6,762 nucleotides of DNA from an uncultured Verrucomicrobiales bacterium. GTDB taxonomy: Bacteria; Verrucomicrobiota; Verrucomicrobiia; Verrucomicrobiales; Akkermansiaceae. Both the position numbers and the translations under genes were made by a program. This document shows positions 1 to 4,822 of this stretch, in pieces. The notes beneath the pieces were generated by a model, which was not told where the DNA came from, made no database searches, and saw nothing but the letters and a program-made list of their open reading frames with translations. The stretch is taken from NCBI GenBank assembly GCA_937952875.1, contig CALFDI010000026.1, positions 1 to 6,762 of the forward strand, in the 5' to 3' direction. How positions within the stretch are numbered: position 1 is the first letter of the stretch; each line of letters starts with the position of its first letter.

Positions 1-69
1 ATCCTTCAGGCAACGGGCCATATTGGCACCCATGCGGCCGACTCCTACAAAAGCGATAGTTGGTTTCAT
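1..69 (-). CDS. NAD(P)-binding dehydrogenase, 6PGDH/3-hydroxyisobutyrate dehydrogenase-like (N-terminal fragment)
   Basis: Only the first 23 codons are in the window; the gene runs off the left edge. The peptide begins MKPTIAFVGVGRMGANMARC. It has a beta strand followed by the dinucleotide-binding turn GVGRMGANMA, the form of the Rossmann GxGxMGxxMA motif seen in the 6-phosphogluconate dehydrogenase / 3-hydroxyisobutyrate dehydrogenase / tartronate semialdehyde reductase superfamily. Those enzymes are cytosolic NAD(P)-dependent oxidoreductases acting on beta-hydroxyacids. The glycine-rich turn right after the first strand fits a true N-terminus at the ATG on 67-69. Substrate cannot be told from this stub. 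The gene is separated from the cytochrome gene upstream by an intrinsic terminator, so it probably has its own promoter. Confidence 0.7.
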   Translation of the reverse strand, partial: MKPTIAFVGVGRMGANMARCLKD

Positions 70-77
70 CAGGTCGA

Positions 78-105
78 ACTATAGCGCTACTTTTTAAGGA
101 TCAAA
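78..105 (-). promoter_or_regulatory. Possible sigma70-type promoter for the dehydrogenase, near-leaderless
   Basis: On the minus strand a -10-like TATAGT (78-83) lies 16 bases from TTTGAT (100-105), or 15 bases from TTGATC (99-104). It sits just downstream of the terminator at 117-155 and 8 bases before the ATG, so a start 6-8 bases after the -10 would leave a leader of about 0-2 bases. This is pattern matching only; the -35 is imperfect. Confidence 0.3.
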
Positions 106-116
106 CTGATATATCG

Positions 117-155
117 AAAAAAAGCCCTCTCTGAATATAAACAGAGAGGGCTTTT
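117..155 (-). terminator. Rho-independent terminator of the cytochrome c gene
   Basis: A perfect 14-bp inverted repeat, AAAAGCCCTCTCTG (120-133) and CAGAGAGGGCTTTT (142-155), flanks an 8-base loop. Read on the minus strand, the GC-rich stem is followed by seven consecutive T (123-117), the classic intrinsic terminator layout. It lies about 30 bases after the cytochrome stop codon. On the plus strand there are only four T after the stem, and no plus-strand gene ends here, so the minus orientation is the functional one. Confidence 0.88.
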
Positions 156-185
156 AAGAAAATGCTCTTTGATAAATCGTGAAAC

Positions 186-740
186 TTACGACTTGCGAGT
201 CGCAAGGCTCTTGAGAGCGCTTAAGCCAGCCACTGCAAAGAAGACGGCGACACCGATAAGCATGCTGCCAGAGAGGCCTGTGAAGCTATCAGGAGCAGGC
301 GGCTCACCTTCCGGCGCTGCAGGCTCTACGATTTCGATCACAGCTTCTGGTTCTACTTTCTTCTTGAGAGGGATGAGGTCTGCTTCTGTGAGCATTGGCT
401 TTCCGACTTCACTACGGAGAGCTGCGACTTCAGCAGGAGTAACTGCAGAAGCCTCATTACCCCAGCTGCTGCGGATCATAGTGAGCACGGCAGCGAGTTG
501 ATCATCATTAAAGAAGACATTAGGAGCCATCATCGGAGACTCTTTCCAGACTTCACCTTCCTTAGGAGTGATCGGTCCCTGGATACCGCGGAGCTGGATC
601 TTGATGAGATTCTCAGCAGGGCCATTGACCCATTGATTGCCAGCGAGAGGGGGCCCTACATTTGGAACACCTTCACCATTAGGACCATGACAGGCCTGAC
701 AGACCATGTAAGTTTGTTTTGCGAGTGTTTCGTCAGCCAT
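186..740 (-). CDS. Mono-haem class I cytochrome c with C-terminal membrane anchor
   Basis: This 184-residue protein is predicted to carry electrons with one covalently bound haem c. The haem-binding motif CQACH is at residues 14-18, followed by a GPNGEGVPNVGPPLAG stretch typical of small class I cytochromes. Met70 or Met71 in SPMMAP is the likely sixth haem ligand. The haem domain ends near residue 110. A Pro/Ala/Glu-rich linker (about 130-152) leads to one hydrophobic segment (about 159-179) and a short basic tail (K, RKS), which predicts the C-terminus in the cytoplasm and the haem domain outside. Oddly, there is no N-terminal signal peptide: the ATG at 738-740 is preceded in frame by a stop four codons upstream (753-755), and neither other upstream frame encodes a hydrophobic leader. 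It stands alone, with its own terminator and divergent from the Dabb gene. The family call is secure; the redox partner is unknown. Confidence 0.88.
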   Translation of the reverse strand: MADETLAKQTYMVCQACHGPNGEGVPNVGPPLAGNQWVNGPAENLIKIQLRGIQGPITPKEGEVWKESPMMAPNVFFNDDQLAAVLTMIRSSWGNEASAVTPAEVAALRSEVGKPMLTEADLIPLKKKVEPEAVIEIVEPAAPEGEPPAPDSFTGLSGSMLIGVAVFFAVAGLSALKSLATRKS

Positions 741-850
741 AAAATAGATATGTTAGAGGGGGGAGTGGTTACGCTGGGAATATGGCGTTTTTTTCGCGCC
801 ATGCAAGGAAGACCGCTTGCTTGCCCTGCAGTTGCCAGATAGTCAAGGGA
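741..850. promoter_or_regulatory. Divergent intergenic region with short inverted repeat
   Basis: This 110-base gap separates the divergent cytochrome c and Dabb gene starts, so it should hold both promoters. It contains an inverted repeat, ATGGCG (782-787) and CGCCAT (797-802), separated by a T-rich 9-base spacer that includes seven T. It could be an operator or a small hairpin. I could not pick a convincing -35/-10 pair for either gene. Confidence 0.3.
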
Positions 851-1150
851 ATGGAACATCATGTGTATTTTTGGTTGAAGGCCGATAGACAAGATTCAGG
901 CACTCGTGCAGCGTTTGAAAAGGGGCTCGATGAGCTATTGAAGATCTCTTCGATTGAGTCAGCAGTCTGGTCAGTTCCTGCGAAAACAGCAGAACGCCCT
1001 GTCACTGATCACTCCTGGACCTACGCTATATCAATCAAGTTCGCGACATTGGCAGATCACGATGCCTATCAGGTCTGTGCAGAGCACGATGTCTTTATCG
1101 ACTCCTTTAAAGACCTCTGGGAGAAGGTCGAGGTCAAAGATTTGGCGTAA
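851..1150 (+). CDS. Dabb-family (stress-responsive A/B barrel) protein
   Basis: This 99-residue protein starts MEHHVYFWLKADRQDSGT. A beta strand with a His-His near the N-terminus is followed by a helix (about 20-34), then strands around SAVWSV, the conserved PVTDHSWTYAISIKF block (residues 50-64), a DHDAYQ helix, and a terminal WEKVEVKDL strand. This is the dimeric alpha/beta-barrel pattern of the Dabb domain (ferredoxin-like fold). Family members are small cytosolic proteins, some of them stress-induced or enzymes on polyketide-type substrates; most bacterial ones have no known reaction. An upstream in-frame ATG at 782 would add 23 residues (Cys/Arg-rich), but the family begins at the M-x-H strand, so ATG 851 is preferred. 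The purine run AAGGGA directly abuts that ATG, closer than a normal Shine-Dalgarno site. The RelE-like gene follows 67 bases downstream on the same strand. Confidence 0.85.
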   Translation: MEHHVYFWLKADRQDSGTRAAFEKGLDELLKISSIESAVWSVPAKTAERPVTDHSWTYAISIKFATLADHDAYQVCAEHDVFIDSFKDLWEKVEVKDLA

Positions 1151-1217
1151 CTGCCTTTAGATGAACCGTCCGAACTTTAATATGGTTAATTTTTCTTAAA
1201 CGTGTTCTGTTTTCCCC

Positions 1218-1580
1218 GTGTTACAGATAGTCTTTAATGAGATCAGCGCGGCTGAGATGTCTAAAATCGATACACTCGATCAGATGGACATCTTTGATCA
1301 GTTCCAAGTAACAGAGGCTGATCTCGAATCCGTAGATGATGAGTCCTACGGGAAAATCGTGAAAGATGGGAAGACTCTGTATCGCTTCCGCTCAGCCGAT
1401 TATCGGATTTACTTCGAAGTCGCGGATAAGAACGTCGTCGTTCACCGCGTGCTGCATAAAGGCGGTCTCTCAGACTTTCTATTCCGCTCGAAGCTCTCCT
1501 CTGCAGAAGATGAACAGCTCGCGGAGTCTAAGCATTTCTGGAACCTCATCGACGAGGGGAGAAATGCGCGCAAGGTATAA
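1218..1580 (+). CDS. Orphan RelE/ParE-fold protein (toxin-like), no antitoxin partner seen
   Basis: This 120-residue protein starts at GTG 1218 (read MLQIVFNEI). The C-terminal half carries the core seen in RelE/ParE toxins: a KTLYRFRSADYRIYFEV strand pair (residues 53-69), then NVVVHRVLHKGG (residues 72-83), matching the family's 'R..DYRI.yev....v.vl.v.hR' strands. The middle third (about 12-48) is acidic and probably helical. RelE toxins cleave mRNA on the ribosome and ParE toxins poison gyrase, but no catalytic set can be assigned here. Neither neighbour looks like an antitoxin: the upstream gene is Dabb and the downstream gene is convergent rho. The sequence resembles a solitary, probably chromosomally fixed form, so a housekeeping or regulatory role is as likely as toxicity. 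The GTG start is favoured over ATG 1257 because it keeps the first beta strand; no Shine-Dalgarno is visible. Fold confidence is moderate to high, function low. Confidence 0.7.
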   Translation: MLQIVFNEISAAEMSKIDTLDQMDIFDQFQVTEADLESVDDESYGKIVKDGKTLYRFRSADYRIYFEVADKNVVVHRVLHKGGLSDFLFRSKLSSAEDEQLAESKHFWNLIDEGRNARKV

Positions 1581-1607
1581 AGCTGATTGGTATTAGCAGC
1601 TGCACCA

Positions 1608-1621
1608 GAGGCGAAAGCCTC
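1608..1621 (+). terminator. Weak hairpin between convergent RelE-like and rho genes
   Basis: GAGGC (1608-1612), a GAAA tetraloop and GCCTC (1617-1621) form a 5-bp stem with a stable GNRA-type loop, followed on the plus strand by the moderately T-rich ACTTCTTTA. It lies 28 bases after the RelE-like stop. It could end that transcript, but the stem is short and the T tract broken. Read on the minus strand after rho there is no T run. Confidence 0.25.
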
Positions 1622-1639
1622 ACTTCTTTAGGCGGGGCC

Positions 1640-3319
1640 TTAGCCTTTGATCTCTAGGAGCATTTGCGCGTTATTCGGGAATTTTTTCACGAAGAAAAGC
1701 ATTCGCTCAAGAGCTTCAGCAGGCTTATGTCCTGAGAGTCCACGCCGGATCATATGAATCTTATGAAGCTGGTGTGGCGCGAAAAGGAGTTCTTCTCTGC
1801 GGGTGCCGGATTTAAAGATATCGACAGCGGGATAGAGATACTGTTCGGCGATGCGGCGATCGAGAACGAGTTCCATGTTTCCAGTGCCCTTGAATTCCTG
1901 GAAGATGAGTTCATCTGCTTTGGAGTTCGTCTGAATCAGAGCAGTGGCGAGAATAGTGAGAGAGCCTGCAGTGCGGGTATCTCGTGCAGCTGCGAAGATA
2001 CGGCGAGGCATCTCGAGAGCACCTGCTACGATACCTCCTGACTGATAGCCTCGGCCCTTGGACTTCTTCCCGCCGCCAGACGCATTATTGTAGGCGCGTG
2101 CCAGGCGGGTGATGGAGTCCATGAGAATAAAGACATCTTTGCCTGCTTCTACGAGGCGCTTAGCACGTTCGATGCAGAGCTCTGACATGCGTGTATGGTT
2201 CTTTGCCCCTTGATCATTGGATGAAGCGTAGATCTCAGCGTCTGGCATAGAGCGCTTGAACTCTGTGACCTCTTCCGGTCGTTCATCTACTAGCAAAATA
2301 ATAAGATGGATTTGTTCTTCATACTTTTCCTGAAGAGCTTCTGCTACGTGCAGGAGGAGTGTGGTCTTACCCGAACGTGGAGGGGAGACGATGAGTCCGC
2401 GCTGGCCACGGCCAATAGGAGCTACGATATCCATAATACGCGTTGTTGCGCGCTCTTGGGTCGTCTCGAATGAGATGCGACGGCTCGGGTTGACGGCTTT
2501 TAGCTCGTCGAAATGTGGGTGCTTTTTGGCAATATCCACTTCCTCATCATTCACGCTTGTGATCTCTGAGAGCTGAGGTCCCTTACGACCTGTCATAGAG
2601 ATTCCCTTAATCCAGACACCTTGGCGGAGGCCGTATTTTCTTACGAAATCTGGAGTCACGAAGACGTCTTTACGGTCTTGCTCGAAGTTTTTCTCCGGCA
2701 CACGGAGAAAGCCAAAGCCTTTAGGGGCGAGTTCTAGCATGCCACTGATTTCTACAGGTGGTCCTTCTAGCACAACTGGACGTGGCACGTAGTCCTCATC
2801 CCGATTGCGTCGATTGTTCCGGCGTCCTCGTTTTTTATTACGTGGGCCACGCTCGTCATCTGCGGGGCTGTCTTTTGAATCAGCTGGTTGTTTTTTGTCC
2901 GCGTCTGATGGAGTCTCCTCGGTTGATGAGGTTTCGCGTTTCTTCTGTTTAGACTCGCGCTTGATACGCCCTCCGCCGGCGACTCGGCCGATCTTAGGAG
3001 TTGATTCACTGTCTTCCGCCGCGTGAGGTGTTGGAGTGTCTTCTGAGGGTGAAGGAGCTTTTTCTTCCGTCTGCGCAGGTGCGGGATCTGCTTTCGCAGC
3101 CTTTTTGGTAGCAGCCTTCTTAGCAGAGATTTTTTTGGCTGCCTTTTTTGCCGATTTCTTGGCGGCAGCTTTCTTAGTCGTCGCCTTTTTGGCGGCTTTC
3201 TTTGCAGCCTTTTTGGCGGTTTTTTTTGCCGCTTTCTTAGCAGTCTTCTTTGCAGCTTTTTTCGCTACAGCTGGAGAATCTGCGTGAGTGAGGATATCTT
3301 CGGAGTCCGAATCTGACAT
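1640..3319 (-). CDS. rho: Transcription termination factor Rho with long Lys/Ala-rich N-terminal extension
   Basis: This is the hexameric RNA-dependent ATPase that translocates on C-rich nascent RNA and releases RNA polymerase. At 559 residues it is far longer than the roughly 420 of E. coli Rho; the excess is N-terminal. Residues 1-18 are acidic; 19-76 are nearly all Lys/Ala; about 80-155 are Ser/Glu/Asp/Pro-rich; 158-173 are an Arg/Asn/Lys patch. The primary RNA-binding OB fold follows (about 186-262, with GFGFLR at 201-206). The ATPase core has Walker A SPPRSGKT (312-319), DERPEE (345-350, the catalytic Glu region), Walker B ILMDSITR (398-405, Asp401), the Q-loop (about 411-430), the R-loop with Lys467, EFKGTGNMEL (475-484) and the arginine finger in SGTRREEL (Arg507). 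The Q-loop is five residues longer than in E. coli by my alignment. The ATG is the only possible start, since an in-frame stop lies six codons upstream (3335-3337). No Shine-Dalgarno is evident. A structured 324-base leader precedes it. Confidence 0.97.
   Translation of the reverse strand: MSDSDSEDILTHADSPAVAKKAAKKTAKKAAKKTAKKAAKKAAKKATTKKAAAKKSAKKAAKKISAKKAATKKAAKADPAPAQTEEKAPSPSEDTPTPHAAEDSESTPKIGRVAGGGRIKRESKQKKRETSSTEETPSDADKKQPADSKDSPADDERGPRNKKRGRRNNRRNRDEDYVPRPVVLEGPPVEISGMLELAPKGFGFLRVPEKNFEQDRKDVFVTPDFVRKYGLRQGVWIKGISMTGRKGPQLSEITSVNDEEVDIAKKHPHFDELKAVNPSRRISFETTQERATTRIMDIVAPIGRGQRGLIVSPPRSGKTTLLLHVAEALQEKYEEQIHLIILLVDERPEEVTEFKRSMPDAEIYASSNDQGAKNHTRMSELCIERAKRLVEAGKDVFILMDSITRLARAYNNASGGGKKSKGRGYQSGGIVAGALEMPRRIFAAARDTRTAGSLTILATALIQTNSKADELIFQEFKGTGNMELVLDRRIAEQYLYPAVDIFKSGTRREELLFAPHQLHKIHMIRRGLSGHKPAEALERMLFFVKKFPNNAQMLLEIKG
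3092..3265 (-). repeat. Low-complexity Lys/Ala repeat tract inside rho
   Basis: This tract codes for residues 19-76 of Rho, built from imperfect AKKAAKKT-type heptads resembling histone H1-like or AlgP-like tails. Lys codons alternate AAA/AAG and Ala codons vary (GCT, GCA, GCG, GCC), so the repeat is conserved at protein level rather than being a fresh DNA duplication. It contains an A8 run on the coding strand (3220-3227) and an A7 run (3130-3136). Confidence 0.85.
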
Positions 3320-3643
3320 AAATTTAGGGGAGAATCAAAAAGTGCCCATTCACAAGATGGAGAGGCACATATGAAAGTGTTCACTTCTCTGAATGGGAAA
3401 GTGAAAGGTCTGCCCGGATACGGACAAAGGGGGATCGTATCGTTCAATCAGATCAGATGTGACTCTGTAGAATGAACGCATTGAGTAAGAGTCCAGCCAG
3501 TGTGGCGGGAGAGGCTTTTACTCAATGAATAAAAGTGAGGTGGATTAAGAAATCGCTATGGGATGCAAGCAATTGTGCATTCCCTTTACCTGCTAAGACA
3601 GTGGCGTTTCTGACGGATATGGCAAACTCTTTTTCTGAGTTTT
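3320..3643 (-). promoter_or_regulatory. rho leader / intergenic region, structured and C-rich on the transcribed strand
   Basis: This 324-base gene-free stretch lies between the lipB stop and the rho start and is expected to hold the rho promoter and leader. Dyads seen are CCCATTCA (3345-3352) with TGAATGGG (3390-3397), an inner AAGTG (3375-3379) with CACTT (3382-3386), and the long hairpin at 3479-3527. On the minus strand, positions 3391-3435 contain 18 C and only 6 G in 45 bases, a C-over-G bias like that of Rho-utilization sites. A weak promoter candidate on the minus strand is TTGCTT, 17 bases, CTTAAT (roughly 3570-3542). In E. coli rho is autoregulated by attenuation in its leader; the same here is inference. 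Confidence 0.4.
3479..3527. repeat. Long two-tier inverted repeat upstream of rho
   Basis: The perfect 10-bp arms CATTGAGTAA (3479-3488) and TTACTCAATG (3518-3527) enclose a second small hairpin, GCCA (3496-3499), GTG, TGGC (3503-3506). No T run follows on either strand, so it is not a standard intrinsic terminator. It may be a leader RNA structure, an RNA-processing site or a protein-binding dyad in the lipB-rho gap. Confidence 0.6.
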
Positions 3644-4288
3644 TCACGGTGTGAGTCCTAGACTAGCAATGGCTTTTTGGAAGTGTGGGATGTATGCGGC
3701 GGCGACGTCGGATGTGGTGAGTGGTCGCTGGGCCTCTCCTTCCAGACAGGTCATGCTGACCCCATCTAGGCCACACGGTGTGATGGAGAGGAAAGGAGGA
3801 AGGCTCTCGCGGGTAATATTTATCCCGAATCCATGGAGGGTGATCCAGCGCCGGACGCCGACTCCGATCGAGGCGAGCTTCCTATTTTCGACCCAGACGC
3901 CCGTCATTCCATCCCGCCGTGTCGCATTTACTGAGAAGTCTGCGCAGAGATCAATGAGTGACTGCTCAAGGGCGCGAATGTATAAATGGAGGTCTTTTTT
4001 TCGATGATTAAGATCAATGATAGGATAGCCGACGAGCTGGCCCGGGCCATGAAAGGTCGCCTGCCCACCTCGTGAGATCTCGATGACTGGATGAGGGAGG
4101 GCTTCGGGATGCAGCAATGAGGACTTATCACGCGTGCGGCCGATGGTGTAAATGGGTGAGTGCTCTAACAGATAGAGGTGCTCGTTTTTTTGTTTTTCTC
4201 GTAGTTGAGCGACGTGATCTTCCTGCAGCTCTAGAGTGGCTGCGTAGTCCTGTGGAGTAGTGAACCAAGTGTGAGGAATAGGAGTCAT
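3644..4288 (-). CDS. lipB: Octanoyl-[acyl-carrier-protein]:protein N-octanoyltransferase LipB
   Basis: This cytosolic enzyme (EC 2.3.1.181) moves the octanoyl group from acyl carrier protein onto the lipoyl-domain lysine of 2-oxoacid dehydrogenases and the glycine cleavage H protein, the first step of endogenous lipoate synthesis. At 214 residues it matches the family length. Family landmarks are LLEHSPIYTIGR (40-51), the signature RGGQATFHGPGQLVGYPI (73-90), GVWVENRKLASIG with the conserved Lys137, HGFGINI (152-158) and SITPCGLDG with the catalytic Cys172, which forms the acyl-thioester. The ATG lies 3 bases after the ruvC stop, so it is probably translated by coupling; no clear Shine-Dalgarno is seen. 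The LipA sulfur-insertion partner is not in the window. No strong terminator follows; AAACTC/GAGTTT (3624-3642) is weak. Confidence 0.96.
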   Translation of the reverse strand: MTPIPHTWFTTPQDYAATLELQEDHVAQLREKQKNEHLYLLEHSPIYTIGRTRDKSSLLHPEALPHPVIEISRGGQATFHGPGQLVGYPIIDLNHRKKDLHLYIRALEQSLIDLCADFSVNATRRDGMTGVWVENRKLASIGVGVRRWITLHGFGINITRESLPPFLSITPCGLDGVSMTCLEGEAQRPLTTSDVAAAYIPHFQKAIASLGLTP

Positions 4289-4291
4289 GTC

Positions 4292-4795
4292 TTAGACTTC
4301 TCGACGGTCGAGAATGCTGGCTTTGAGAGGGTCACTCGCCGTGAGATGGGCTAGCCCGATGGCCAGTGCGTCAGCGGCATCGTGTGGTGGAGTCTCTGCT
4401 AGACCTAGTAAAGCGCGAATCATAAAGGCAACCTGCTCTTTCTTAGCCGTTCCGTTTCCGACAACGGCCTTCTTGACTTTACGCGGAGCGTATTCGTAGA
4501 CCTTGAGTCCGTGGCTAGCTCCAGCGATCATGGCAGCAGCGCGGGCGGCTCCCATGCTGATCGCCGTTTGGTGGGATTGCACGTAGATGATGCCTTCTAC
4601 TGCGACTTCATCTGGTTGCCACTTTTTAATGAGATTGCTCAGCGATGTGCTCACCGCGGAGAGGGCTGCAGATTGTTTGATTTTTGGTGGGACAGTGATC
4701 ACGCCGAAGTCGAGCACTGTCTGAGATTTTGGATCGCCCTCTAGCACGGCATACCCAGTATTCCGAACGGCTGGATCGACGGCGAGGATTCTCAT
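4292..4795 (-). CDS. ruvC: Holliday junction resolvase RuvC
   Basis: RuvC is the dimeric endonuclease that nicks Holliday junctions symmetrically, working with the RuvAB branch-migration motor in recombination and fork repair. From ATG 4793-4795 the protein is 167 residues, starting MRILAVDPAVRNTGYAVLE. The four acidic metal ligands of the RNase H-like fold fall at Asp7, Glu67 (DEVAVEGIIY), Asp139 and Asp142 (PPHDAADALAIGLAH), almost the same numbering as E. coli (7, 66, 138, 141). That supports this start over the in-frame GTG at 4816, which would add seven residues and sit 6 bases after the helicase stop. The lysine-rich block YAPRKVKKAVVGNGTAKKEQV (about 102-122) is the usual DNA-contact region. 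ruvA and ruvB are not beside it; it sits between an RNA helicase gene and lipB. Confidence 0.95.
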   Translation of the reverse strand: MRILAVDPAVRNTGYAVLEGDPKSQTVLDFGVITVPPKIKQSAALSAVSTSLSNLIKKWQPDEVAVEGIIYVQSHQTAISMGAARAAAMIAGASHGLKVYEYAPRKVKKAVVGNGTAKKEQVAFMIRALLGLAETPPHDAADALAIGLAHLTASDPLKASILDRREV

Positions 4796-4822
4796 ACAGG
4801 GAGGGATGATCGGCACGTAGGC

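Noticed and set aside
782..850. N-terminal extension of the Dabb protein from ATG 782
   Set aside because: It adds 23 Cys/Arg-rich residues absent from the family and overlaps the inverted repeat in the divergent promoter region. The family begins at the strand starting from ATG 851.
656..892. Minus-strand 78-residue frame covering the region upstream of the cytochrome, checked as a missing signal peptide
   Set aside because: It contains no hydrophobic leader and runs into the cytochrome gene out of frame.
3036..3287. Plus-strand Ala/Phe-rich hydrophobic frame resembling a membrane protein
   Set aside because: It is the antisense of the Lys/Ala tract of rho; the hydrophobicity follows from Lys codons read backwards as Phe/Leu.
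3265..3447. A 60-residue minus-strand frame from TTG 3447 overlapping the rho start, a possible leader peptide
   Set aside because: It has a TTG start without a ribosome-binding site and no recognisable motif, and it reads into the Lys/Ala tract in another frame. Treated as chance.
3624..3642. AAACTC/GAGTTT hairpin just after lipB as a terminator
   Set aside because: The 6-bp stem is AT-rich and is followed on the minus strand by GCCATATCC with no T run.
4796..4816. GTG 4816 as the ruvC start
   Set aside because: It adds seven residues (MPIIPPC) before the conserved first strand. The ATG at 4795 gives catalytic-residue numbering nearly equal to E. coli RuvC.
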